DNA from: Shewanella saliphila
Lineage (GTDB): Bacteria > Pseudomonadota > Gammaproteobacteria > Enterobacterales > Shewanellaceae
Reading direction: 5' to 3'
Assembly: GCF_014648295.1 (NCBI RefSeq)
Contig: NZ_BMQV01000001.1
Location: 186,001 to 250,000 of the forward strand
DNA length: 64,000 nt
Every line of letters starts with the position of its first letter. The first letter of the stretch is position 1. The position numbers were made by a program, and so were the translations under genes. The notes beneath the pieces are model-generated. The model did no database searches. It was not told where the DNA came from and was given only the letters and a program-made list of their open reading frames with translations. Below, piece by piece: positions 1 to 7,596 of the stretch.

Positions 1-840
1 GACCATATTATTGATGCCACCCTATTAGCGCGTTACCAACTCAGTGATACCGAAACCCTTGAGCTAGGATTAGCACGTAAAGGCCGAGCTCCGAATCTGT
101 ACGAGCGTTATAGTTGGGGGCAAAGCACCATGGCAACCACCATGATTGGTTGGTATGGCGACGGTAATGGCTACATTGGCAACCCCGATCTTAATCAAGA
201 AACCGCCCACACATTGAGTGCAGCATATAAGCAAATCAATGATAACTTTTCACTGACTACCACCGCTTGGTATAGCGATATCAATGATTACATTGACGCC
301 AATGTGGTGGGGAGTTTCAATAGTAGTGGACTCGACGGTAACAGCCGCAATATTTTACAATTCACTAATGTAGACGCCACACTATACGGCGCTAAAATTG
401 ATGCGGAGTATCAATTTGCACAACAAACGACTGGTAAGTGGTCAGTAACCGCCAATGTGAGTGCCACACACGGTGAACGAGATGATACTCACCAACCCCT
501 TTATCAAATCAAACCGCTACAAACGGAGCTAGGTCTACACCATCAACGTGGCTACTGGCAAAACAGTGTGATATGGCAATGGGTGGCAGAAAAGGATCGT
601 GTGGACAACACTCGCCTCGAAAACACCACAGACAGTTATTCATTGTTAAATTTAAGCAGTAGTATCACTTGGCAACAAGCGACTATAACGGTCGCTGTAA
701 AGAACCTACTTGATGAATACTATCAACTCCCTCTGGGTGGTGTCAGTATTGCAGAATATAAAGCAGATAATAGTCATGGCTTTGAGCAAATAGCAGGAGC
801 TGGACGTTCACTCGAACTGAGCGTTAATTATTCTTTTTAG
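1..840 (+). CDS. TonB-dependent outer membrane receptor, C-terminal part (5' end outside window)
   Basis: The reading frame is open from base 1 and ends at the TAG at 838-840, so about 279 C-terminal residues are present. Such receptors are outer-membrane beta barrels that import iron chelates, vitamin B12 or other scarce ligands using TonB energy. The sequence shows the family's barrel features: the GRAPNLYERYSWG segment, the GNPDLNQE strand motif, alternating aromatic strands, a VKNLLDEYYQLP segment near the end, and a final strand ending LELSVNYSF with the terminal Phe used by the BAM machinery. Plug domain, TonB box and signal peptide lie upstream of the window, so the ligand cannot be inferred. 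Confidence 0.9.
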   Translation, partial: DHIIDATLLARYQLSDTETLELGLARKGRAPNLYERYSWGQSTMATTMIGWYGDGNGYIGNPDLNQETAHTLSAAYKQINDNFSLTTTAWYSDINDYIDANVVGSFNSSGLDGNSRNILQFTNVDATLYGAKIDAEYQFAQQTTGKWSVTANVSATHGERDDTHQPLYQIKPLQTELGLHHQRGYWQNSVIWQWVAEKDRVDNTRLENTTDSYSLLNLSSSITWQQATITVAVKNLLDEYYQLPLGGVSIAEYKADNSHGFEQIAGAGRSLELSVNYSF

Positions 841-865
841 CCTTGTTGCGATAAACATTCACCAT

Positions 866-900
866 AAAGCCCTTTCTTAGTAGTCAGGGCTTTATTATTT
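866..900 (+). terminator. Intrinsic terminator of the receptor gene
   Basis: AAAGCCCT and AGGGCTTT (866-873 and 886-893) form an 8-bp stem, followed by a T-rich tail (ATTATTT). It lies 25 nt after the receptor stop codon. Its sequence resembles the tRNA-Asp terminator at 1101-1132, suggesting a shared origin. Confidence 0.75.
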
Positions 901-940
901 AGCAGAGCGACCACTCCGCTTGAATGAGCAAACACGCGAC
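901..940 (-). other. Possible decayed remnant of a tRNA-Asp 3' end
   Basis: The segment around 886-910 (AGGGC, a T-rich tract, then AGCAGAGCG) aligns with 1126-1150 (AGGGC, a T-rich tract, then GGCGGAGCG), which is the terminator plus 3' end of the intact tRNA-Asp gene. CGCGAC at 935-940 matches CGCGAC at 1165-1170 after an insertion of about 10 nt. The rest of the tRNA is not recognisable. This could be a degenerate third tRNA copy or an old att-like tRNA fragment. The match is short and may be partly chance. Confidence 0.3.
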
Positions 941-960
941 TAGTGTCGAGGTCAAATGTA

Positions 961-1094
961 GAAGTTGTTGGAGATTTAGAAGTTGTTGGAGATTTAGAAG
1001 TTGTTGAAGGTGTTTGAGGTTTTGAGGTTTTGAAGATGTTGAAGATGTTGAAGATGTTGAAGATGTTGAAGATGTTGAAGATGTTGAAGATTTA
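961..1094. repeat. Short tandem repeat array (18-bp and 9-bp units)
   Basis: Two 18-bp units of GAAGTTGTTGGAGATTTA (961-978 and 979-996) and a partial third are followed by six perfect 9-bp GAAGATGTT units (1032-1085) and a degenerate one (GAAGATTTA, 1086-1094). The array lies between the receptor terminator and the tRNA-Asp terminator. Because 9 is a multiple of three, it produces a spurious Ser-Ser-Thr reading frame on the minus strand. It is probably non-coding and variable in copy number. Confidence 0.9.
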
Positions 1095-1100
1095 AAACCA

Positions 1101-1132
1101 ATAAAAAAGCCCTTACATTGCTGTAAGGGCTT
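1101..1132 (-). terminator. Intrinsic terminator of the tRNA-Asp operon
   Basis: Read on the minus strand, an 11-bp stem (AAGCCCTTACA with TGTAAGGGCTT) closes a 4-nt loop and is followed by a T-run (complement of 1101-1106). It begins 7 nt after the CCA end of the second tRNA. Confidence 0.9.
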
Positions 1133-1139
1133 GTTTATT

Positions 1140-1216
1140 TGGCGGAGCGGACGGGACTCGAACCCGCGACCCCCGGCGTGACAGGCCGGTATTCTAACCA
1201 ACTGAACTACCGCTCC
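1140..1216 (-). tRNA. tRNA-Asp (anticodon GTC)
   Basis: A 77-nt cloverleaf starts GGAGCGG and ends CCGCTCCG-CCA, with the CCA encoded. The D-loop region reads AGTTCAGTTGGTTAGA, the anticodon loop CTGTCAC carries GTC for aspartate, and the T arm holds GGTTCGAGTCC. It is identical to the copy at 1305-1381 and appears to be the second gene of a two-tRNA transcript, since a good promoter is visible only upstream of the other copy. Confidence 0.97.
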
Positions 1217-1304
1217 AAAACGGTTTGTTTACACTTAATAAAATAACAACATGATAAAATATAAGCATGGTAAATATTTTATTAAGTACAAACAGGCACT
1301 TGAT

Positions 1305-1381
1305 TGGCGGAGCGGACGGGACTCGAACCCGCGACCCCCGGCGTGACAGGCCGGTATTCTAACCAACTGAACTACCGCTCC
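1305..1381 (-). tRNA. tRNA-Asp (anticodon GTC)
   Basis: This is an identical 77-nt copy of the neighbouring tRNA-Asp, with anticodon GTC and encoded CCA. It is promoter-proximal: TTGACG/TATTAT elements sit just upstream. Leader GCACTTGA and trailer TCAAGTGC flank it and can pair for 8 bp, extending the acceptor stem of the precursor. Confidence 0.97.
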
Positions 1382-1396
1382 ACTCAAGTGCGATGA

Positions 1397-1425
1397 ATAA
1401 TAAAGTTGTGATAATTAATCGTCAA
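1397..1425 (-). promoter_or_regulatory. Sigma-70 promoter of the tRNA-Asp pair
   Basis: On the minus strand, TTGACG (complement of 1420-1425) and TATTAT (complement of 1397-1402) are separated by exactly 17 bp. Transcription would start near 1389, giving a leader of about 8 nt before the mature 5' end at 1381. Confidence 0.8.
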
Positions 1426-1532
1426 CTGTTTTTTAACTGTTTTAACGCGTTTAGCTAAAAAATGTGCAATTATTCATTTTAAGTACAAAATTCAAGCAGT
1501 AATATTACCAATAAGCACATTTAAGCTAGCAG

Positions 1533-2867
1533 CTATTTTTCGTCTGGCATGGTCAAATCGATGTCATCCAAATCGATACTCTCAGGTTGTTGATCTGTTG
1601 CGCTTTCTTCTACTGCCGGGTTTTCTTTTAACCTTTTTTCAGCTGCGGCCATCGCTTTAGCTAATGTTTGTCTTTTGCGCCATACCACTAACCCAACAAT
1701 TCCGAGCAATAATAACGTCAGATTCACGGTAACAATCCAAAATATGGCATCATCTTTTGCTTGTTGCTCTTCTACCTTTGCTTGTTCAGCCGCTTGTAAA
1801 GCTAACTCTTCAACTGTTGGCCCTGGTGTTGGTGGCTCAATTAAGTTAAAAAACATCTCCGGTAGATTTAATACAATCTCTCGGCCATCAATGGTGGTCG
1901 ATACCGCGGTTCCTTTCACCCTGTAGCTGCCGAAATCACTGACTTTAGGTAAATACAAGATTTGATCAACACTGGTGAGATCTTGCAGTGTGATAGGCAT
2001 TTGTAAACCGGCAGGCCCAACTAACTCAAACAAAAAATGGGTTTGATCAAGTAACACTTGCGTGTCGTCTATTGACGTCTGAATTTGCCAAATGCCTTTT
2101 AATGGGTCGTTATTGGGTACCATTTCAACCGTGATTGGCTGCTCTGATAATACAAACGGCATGACATATTCGCGTTCAAACAGGTTATTGCGCGCCGTGA
2201 CGTTTAACGTATAGTGACCTGTCGGTTGATCAAGATTTTTCGCACCGGTAAATACCCCATCGTCAGGCACTTCATCTAAATCTTCACCATTGTCTTTGTA
2301 TGCACCAACAATAATAGTTCCGGTAACAAAGTTATCCTCGCCATTAATATGTTGACTTGAAAACTTCGCAGTCCATTCCACCATAAAATCAAGACCTGGC
2401 ATTCTCATGGTTAAGTTATCACCAAGCAGCCTGGCAGTAACTTTAAGTCTTTCTCCTTGAAATAACGGTTGGGGAAAAGGCTCAACATCAATATCAAGTT
2501 CAGAGATTTTTTGAATCGTTGAACCTTCGGTAATGTCACCTAATAGCTGCCAAGGGCCAGGCATAGGTTTTTCGATATAAATCATATCAGCAGCCAGACC
2601 ATCCACCCATTTGACTGTTTGAGGATGACGATTTGAATACCACTTACTGCCATCAGGCAATACGACAACCACAGGTGCAGAACCGTAACTACGCTGGATA
2701 ACGAGGGTTAGCTTGTCGACCATATAATCGATTCTAAAGCGGTTTTTAAGTTCGGCTGCCTGTGATGCTTTTATTGTTTCAGCGTGAACGAAAGGCTGCC
2801 AAGTCCCAATAGGACTCAACAGAAGAAGGCAAATAATGATCAAACGGCGCAAGCGGCTAGCAGTCAT
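1533..2867 (-). CDS. TIGR03503-family envelope protein of unknown function
   Basis: About 444 residues. The protein begins MTASRLRR followed by a hydrophobic stretch and a likely signal cleavage after HA. A long beta-rich extracytoplasmic part follows, with a calcium-like acidic turn (DLDEVPDDGVF). One membrane helix lies near residue 380 (FWIVTVNLTLLLLGIVGLVV), then a basic segment and an acidic cytoplasmic tail ending DLDDIDLTMPDEK. I match it from memory to the TIGR03503 family of Shewanella and Vibrio relatives; no function is known to me. The frame is open to 2912, inside dnaQ, but the ATG at 2867 gives a proper signal peptide and a GGAGAGGG upstream, so it was chosen. Confidence 0.75.
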   Translation of the reverse strand: MTASRLRRLIIICLLLLSPIGTWQPFVHAETIKASQAAELKNRFRIDYMVDKLTLVIQRSYGSAPVVVVLPDGSKWYSNRHPQTVKWVDGLAADMIYIEKPMPGPWQLLGDITEGSTIQKISELDIDVEPFPQPLFQGERLKVTARLLGDNLTMRMPGLDFMVEWTAKFSSQHINGEDNFVTGTIIVGAYKDNGEDLDEVPDDGVFTGAKNLDQPTGHYTLNVTARNNLFEREYVMPFVLSEQPITVEMVPNNDPLKGIWQIQTSIDDTQVLLDQTHFLFELVGPAGLQMPITLQDLTSVDQILYLPKVSDFGSYRVKGTAVSTTIDGREIVLNLPEMFFNLIEPPTPGPTVEELALQAAEQAKVEEQQAKDDAIFWIVTVNLTLLLLGIVGLVVWRKRQTLAKAMAAAEKRLKENPAVEESATDQQPESIDLDDIDLTMPDEK

Positions 2868-2877
2868 AAAGGTAAAA

Positions 2878-3606
2878 TTACCCTCTCCAAAGACATTTTC
2901 CAGACTTGGCAACTAAGTCAAGTCGTTGTTCGTGTAGTAATATTTCATCGGCCGATGCGCCCACGACTTTAAGATTAAACGCTGATGTGTCTATTTTTTT
3001 TATCCCACCGCCCTCTTGGCCGGCTTTTTCATTAGACAAATTAAACTTAATTTGTCCGCCGGTCATAATTAAGTAAACGTCAGCTAGGATTTCAGCATCG
3101 AGTAACGCGCCATGGTAGGTCCGACGGCCGTTATCAATCCCATAACGACGGCATAAGGCATCAAGGTTATTCTTTTGCCCTGGATGTAATCGTTTGGCGA
3201 TGGCTAAACTGTCTAAAATACTGCAAATATCTTTCGTTTTCGGCCCGAGAGGATTGAGTTTTGAAAACTCATGGTCCATAAAGCTCACGTCAAAGTTTGC
3301 GTTATGTGCAACAATCTCTGCGCCATCAATAAAATCGATAAATTCTTGTGCTATTTGATGAAAACGTGGTTCATTTGCAACACGTTCATTGGTAATGCCG
3401 TGAACCTCGATGGCCTCGGGATCAATAGCTTGACCAGGATTAATGTATTGGTGATAAGTCCGGCCTGTTAAACGGCGGTTAATCACTTCTACACAGCCGA
3501 TTTCAATGATCCTGTGGCCAATATATACCGGTCCACCTGCTTGGTTCATACCTGTAGTTTCGGTATCAAGAATAACTTGACGACTCGTACTTGAAATAAT
3601 GTTCAT
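2878..3606 (-). CDS. dnaQ: DNA polymerase III epsilon subunit (3'-5' proofreading exonuclease)
   Basis: Proofreading subunit of the replicative polymerase, 242 residues, the usual length. DEDDh exonuclease motifs are all visible: ExoI DTETTG with D14 and E16, ExoII HNANFD with D106, and ExoIII with H165 and D170 (HGALLD). The C-terminal tail after about residue 190 should bind the alpha subunit. It is divergent from rnhA, the arrangement known from E. coli, and the two starts are only 77 bp apart so the promoters must overlap. The TIGR03503 gene follows 10 bp downstream. Confidence 0.97.
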   Translation of the reverse strand: MNIISSTSRQVILDTETTGMNQAGGPVYIGHRIIEIGCVEVINRRLTGRTYHQYINPGQAIDPEAIEVHGITNERVANEPRFHQIAQEFIDFIDGAEIVAHNANFDVSFMDHEFSKLNPLGPKTKDICSILDSLAIAKRLHPGQKNNLDALCRRYGIDNGRRTYHGALLDAEILADVYLIMTGGQIKFNLSNEKAGQEGGGIKKIDTSAFNLKVVGASADEILLHEQRLDLVAKSGKCLWRG

Positions 3607-3683
3607 AATTTTTACTCTTTAAGCCCTCGCCACTACCTAAATTGAGTATACTGGCGCGAATATTTTGCTATGGTAACAACTTG

Positions 3684-4157
3684 ATGGCCGAACTCAAACA
3701 GCTGTATATTTTTACTGATGGTTCTTGTTTAGGCAACCCTGGTCCTGGCGGCTATGGTGTCGTGATGAAATACAAAAATCAAACCCATGAAATTGCCGAT
3801 GGATTTGCTCTCACTACTAATAATCGCATGGAGCTTCTTGCCCCTATCATTGCCCTCGAAGCACTGTATGAACCGTGTAATATTATTTTAACCAGCGACA
3901 GCCAGTATATGCGTCAAGGGATAACATCTTGGATCCATGGCTGGAAAAAAAAAGGTTGGCTCACATCCACTAAGCAACCCGTTAAAAACGTAGATTTGTG
4001 GAAACGTTTAGATACGGTAAGTCAAAAACATAAAATTGATTGGCGCTGGGTTAAAGGTCATGCTGGCCACATTGAAAACGAACGTTGTGACACCCTAGCG
4101 AGACAAGCTGCTGAAGCTAAACCTAAACAAGCGGATGTGGGGTATCAGGCAGAATAA
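3684..4157 (+). CDS. rnhA: Ribonuclease HI
   Basis: Cleaves the RNA strand of RNA-DNA hybrids. At 157 residues it matches the E. coli enzyme. The four catalytic acids are present at D12, E50, D72 and D136 (E. coli D10, E48, D70, D134), and so is the His of the GHAGH loop. The frame is open upstream to 3642, but the ATG at 3684 gives the family's [13 protein letters not shown] start. It is divergent from dnaQ, and its stop lies 54 bp from the stop of the convergent methyltransferase gene. Confidence 0.97.
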   Translation: MAELKQLYIFTDGSCLGNPGPGGYGVVMKYKNQTHEIADGFALTTNNRMELLAPIIALEALYEPCNIILTSDSQYMRQGITSWIHGWKKKGWLTSTKQPVKNVDLWKRLDTVSQKHKIDWRWVKGHAGHIENERCDTLARQAAEAKPKQADVGYQAE

Positions 4158-4211
4158 TGATATCAGCTTAATGTCATGTAGCACTAATGCATGCACGTTA
4201 ACCCTTGTATA

Positions 4212-4943
4212 CTATTGGGTTTTAGATAAACCTGTACGTCCAGCACTTGGCGCAGTAGACCAATTGGGGGCGCTCACTTTAGCTTTATCTTTTATTGGGG
4301 TTAATGGAACGGTCATTTTACGCGCCACAATCACATAAACACTGCCGGTGCTTGGTAACCAGTTAGCCAAGGTTTTTTGCCACCAGGGCGTTTGATTATT
4401 ACTACCCACTGGCCCTAGCAAAGAGTGATGCATTAAGCGTTCGTCGGCTAATACCTGATAACCTAATAAACCCAACCAATCTTTAACTCTAGAAGGCATA
4501 AAAAATTGCCCACTCCAAGGGAGCTTATCTTGGTACTTGGGTAAGATTTTGCCCACAAAAGCCGGACTGACCGGATTAAAGCCTACAATAAACACATAAC
4601 CACTGTTGATCAGTACGCGGTCAAATTCACGTAATATCTGGTATGGGTCTTGCTCAAAATCTAATAAAAAACAGCTAACAACGGCATCAATACTATTTTG
4701 TTGCAACGGTAAGTAATGAGGGTCAGCTTGTATATTGCCTCCCTCACCATCAAATAACGAAAAATGACGATTAATATTACACTGTAAGCTATTTATTTGG
4801 CTGCTTAAGCTACCCACTTTCAGTAAGTGATAGCCAAATATACGCGGCCACCATGGGGCTAACGTGGTTTCTATTTCAGCTTGTAATACTTCACCAAATG
4901 GTAAGTCATCCCAGTGCTGTGGTGTTAACCTCGAGCTTGCCAC
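4212..4943 (-). CDS. SAM-dependent methyltransferase, YafS-like
   Basis: Class I methyltransferase of 243 residues. The conserved pieces are VGSLSSQIN in place of motif I, the acidic strand end ADPHYLPLQQNSID, the motif IV-like DAVVSCFLLDFEQDP, and REFDRVLINSGYVFIVGFNP, typical of the Methyltransf_11 group. E. coli yafS occupies the same place between rnhA and gloB, which supports the assignment. The substrate is unknown. The last 30 residues (after ARKM) are low-complexity and probably disordered. A canonical GxGxG is not seen, so SAM binding is inferred from the family. Confidence 0.8.
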   Translation of the reverse strand: MASSRLTPQHWDDLPFGEVLQAEIETTLAPWWPRIFGYHLLKVGSLSSQINSLQCNINRHFSLFDGEGGNIQADPHYLPLQQNSIDAVVSCFLLDFEQDPYQILREFDRVLINSGYVFIVGFNPVSPAFVGKILPKYQDKLPWSGQFFMPSRVKDWLGLLGYQVLADERLMHHSLLGPVGSNNQTPWWQKTLANWLPSTGSVYVIVARKMTVPLTPIKDKAKVSAPNWSTAPSAGRTGLSKTQ

Positions 4944-5041
4944 GTTTTACTCCTCAAACTGTTAAAATAAACCGCTTTGCTTGATGTCATTTAGTCTTAT
5001 CGTTACCCTAACAGATTATCAATCATCACTCGAGCCAGATT

Positions 5042-5821
5042 ATGCTTAACGTTCATACCATTCCAGCATTTAATGATAATTATCTGTGGTTAGTCCACCA
5101 ATCGACAAGCCAAGATGCTTATATTGTTGATCCTGGCTGTGCTCAGACTGTGATTGATTATTTGGCCACAACAAACTTAAATTTAGTTGGCATACTGATC
5201 ACTCACCATCATGCTGATCACACTGGTGGTATTGAGCAACTACAACAGCACTTTAATCACACCTTAGCGGTATACGGCCCAAGTAATGAACACATTAAAG
5301 GCATTACACAGCCATTAACCATTGCCAGCCAAGACACGATTGTCATCCCCTCATTAGGCCAGATACAAGTCATGGCGGTGCCCGGTCATACATTAGGTCA
5401 TATTGCCTATTATATTGAGAATAAATTGTTTTGCGGCGATACATTATTTAGTGGCGGTTGTGGGCGTTTATTTGAGGGCACCCCAGAGCAAATGTTGCAA
5501 TCATTAAGCATGCTAGCCCTATTACCTGACGACACTCTAGTCTATTGCGCACATGAATACACCCGCGCCAATCTTGACTTTGCCTTGCATGTCGATGCAA
5601 CCAACCCTGATTTGATTACATATTCGGCAAAGGTGGACAAATTACGCGCAAAAAACATCCCTTCCATACCTAGCACAATCGCCATAGAAAAAGCCATAAA
5701 CCCTTTTTTACGTTGTCATAAAAATGCGATTCAGGTCGCAATATCAGCACAATTCAACATAGTTAATATTGATGAAATTCAAACCTTTACACTGCTTAGG
5801 CAGTGGAAGAATAGTTTTTAA
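5042..5821 (+). CDS. gloB: Hydroxyacylglutathione hydrolase (glyoxalase II)
   Basis: Hydrolyses S-lactoylglutathione to lactate and glutathione, the second step of methylglyoxal detoxification. The 259-residue protein has the metallo-beta-lactamase signature THHHADH at residues 54-60 plus GHTLGH, the FCGDTLFSGGCGRLFEG metal-binding loop, and CAHEYTRANL. The C-terminal domain is slightly divergent, with the RCHKN substrate-binding region kept. It is divergent from the methyltransferase gene and followed by mltD, as in E. coli. Confidence 0.96.
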   Translation: MLNVHTIPAFNDNYLWLVHQSTSQDAYIVDPGCAQTVIDYLATTNLNLVGILITHHHADHTGGIEQLQQHFNHTLAVYGPSNEHIKGITQPLTIASQDTIVIPSLGQIQVMAVPGHTLGHIAYYIENKLFCGDTLFSGGCGRLFEGTPEQMLQSLSMLALLPDDTLVYCAHEYTRANLDFALHVDATNPDLITYSAKVDKLRAKNIPSIPSTIAIEKAINPFLRCHKNAIQVAISAQFNIVNIDEIQTFTLLRQWKNSF

Positions 5822-5970
5822 ATCAACATGAAAACAGTTTAATAAGACAAGCTAAAAATTTTAATCTACAATGCCAAACTGAACTAAAGCATGACCAAAA
5901 GAGTCTCATAGGCATTTGGTATGTTCTACCCTTTTTTAGCCCTAGAGAACTTGAGGAAGTGTATCTTCAA

Positions 5971-7524
5971 ATGAAAGCAAATTTATTTATTATTGCCGGC
6001 AGTATCCTGGCAGTGACGGGGTGCCAAACGCTCCAAACCACTGTGCCGCAAACAGATAGCGAGCAACAAACTGTTGCGGTAAGTGCCAAATCGAAAAAAT
6101 CTTCCACCGTCACCATTGAAGAAATAGAAGAGCAAGTCGCAGAGATTAATAACTTGTGGTTGCTGATCAGCAATAAAATGGCATTTCCAATCCCCGACAA
6201 CGCCTTAGTTGCTCAATATCGTCAATGGTATATAGACAACCCTAAGCATTTAGAAATCGTCACTCAGCGTGCTACCCCATTTTTATATTATATTGTCGAG
6301 CAACTTGAGCAACGTAACATGCCAATTGAGCTGGCATTATTACCCATCGTAGAAAGTGGCTTTGATCCCCTAGCCTATTCAGGAAGTCATGCTTCTGGTT
6401 TATGGCAATTAACACCACCAACAGCATTATCTTTTGGGGTTAAAACTAACTGGTGGTTTGATGGTCGTCAAGATGTAGCCTCCTCAACCAAAGCAGCCTT
6501 AGATTTACTCGAGTATTTGTACCCTAAAATGGATCAAAATTGGAATTACACCATAGCGGCGTACAATTCTGGTGAAGGCCGGGTTTTAAATGCAGTTAAA
6601 AATAATCAGGCAAAAGGAAAACCAACCGATTTTTGGTCACTAAAATTACCAAGAGAAACAGCGCATTATGTCCCACAATTATTGGCCTTAGCAGATGTGA
6701 TAAAACATGCCGATAAATATGGCATCACATTAACGCCAATCGATAACGCTGCTCAAATTGAAGTCGTGAACATTGAGAGTCAACTAGATATCACATTAGC
6801 GGCAGATTTAGCGCAAGTTAATATTGATGATTTAAAAGCGATTAATCCAGGTTTAAAGCGTTGGGCAACGGCCCCACAAGGGCCACATCAATTGGTGGTA
6901 CCTAGCGACAAAGCAGCAAACTTTAAACGTGCATTAGCCGCTATTGAACCAAACTCTCGCATAAACTGGGTACGCTATAAAATTAAGTCTGGTGACAGTA
7001 TCAGTGAAATAGCAGACCAATTTGAAACCACGGCGACGTTAATTCGTAGCAGTAACGGGATCAAAGGCAATAATATTATTGCCGGAAAATTCTTAATTAT
7101 TCCGGTTGCAGCTAAAGATCCTGATTTAGCCACCATGACAGCCGATCAAGTATTAGCGCGTCAAAAAGTCATTAAGTCTAGTCCAAACAAGCAAACATAT
7201 ACGGTTAAGTCCGGTGATTCTTTATGGAAGATAGCGCAAACTCAACAGGTTACTGTTGCTCAATTAATGCGTTGGAATAACCTTAAACAACAATCAACCC
7301 TGTCTGTTGGCAAAAACCTAGTGATTTACCCTAACGAAGTGACTGCAAGTAACAGCAGCAAAGAGAAAACGGTAAACTACCGTGTGCAATCTGGCGATTC
7401 ATTAGCGCGAATTGCCACTAAGTATAACGTCACCGTTGATGAGTTAATCGAATGGAACAGTTTACAAAAAAGTAAGTACATTCAACCTGGTCAAATATTA
7501 AAATTAATCGTGACCAACAGTTAA
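5971..7524 (+). CDS. mltD: Membrane-bound lytic murein transglycosylase D
   Basis: Outer-membrane lipoprotein that cleaves peptidoglycan glycan strands and releases 1,6-anhydromuropeptides. From the ATG at 5971 it has 517 residues; a GTG at 5959 is in frame, but GAGGAAG at 5953-5959 suits the ATG better. The signal peptide ends in the lipobox LAVTGC with Cys18. The SLT domain has catalytic Glu128 in PIVESGF, then ASGLWQLTP and AAYNSGEGRV. Three LysM peptidoglycan-binding repeats follow (near residues 340, 405 and 470), each beginning like YxVxSGDSL. A strong terminator follows. Confidence 0.95.
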   Translation: MKANLFIIAGSILAVTGCQTLQTTVPQTDSEQQTVAVSAKSKKSSTVTIEEIEEQVAEINNLWLLISNKMAFPIPDNALVAQYRQWYIDNPKHLEIVTQRATPFLYYIVEQLEQRNMPIELALLPIVESGFDPLAYSGSHASGLWQLTPPTALSFGVKTNWWFDGRQDVASSTKAALDLLEYLYPKMDQNWNYTIAAYNSGEGRVLNAVKNNQAKGKPTDFWSLKLPRETAHYVPQLLALADVIKHADKYGITLTPIDNAAQIEVVNIESQLDITLAADLAQVNIDDLKAINPGLKRWATAPQGPHQLVVPSDKAANFKRALAAIEPNSRINWVRYKIKSGDSISEIADQFETTATLIRSSNGIKGNNIIAGKFLIIPVAAKDPDLATMTADQVLARQKVIKSSPNKQTYTVKSGDSLWKIAQTQQVTVAQLMRWNNLKQQSTLSVGKNLVIYPNEVTASNSSKEKTVNYRVQSGDSLARIATKYNVTVDELIEWNSLQKSKYIQPGQILKLIVTNS

Positions 7525-7544
7525 CATAACCGCTTCGCTCATAT

Positions 7545-7575
7545 AAAAACGGACAAGCTATGCTTGTCCGTTTTT
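7545..7575. terminator. Bidirectional intrinsic terminator, mltD / asmA
   Basis: A perfect 14-bp stem (AAAAACGGACAAGC with GCTTGTCCGTTTTT) closes a 3-nt loop. T-runs follow on both strands. It sits between the convergent mltD (ends 7524) and asmA (ends 7597) and should serve both. Confidence 0.95.
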
Positions 7576-7596
7576 GTTTGTATTACGCTTTGTTGA

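Noticed and set aside
899..1201. 100-residue minus-strand frame with Ser-Ser-Thr repeats
   Set aside because: It runs through the tRNA-Asp gene, its terminator and the 9-bp repeats; the repeat period, a multiple of three, explains the open frame.
4200..4222. Hairpin AACCC...GGGTT near the rnhA/methyltransferase junction
   Set aside because: Only five base pairs with a long loop and no T-run; not a convincing terminator.
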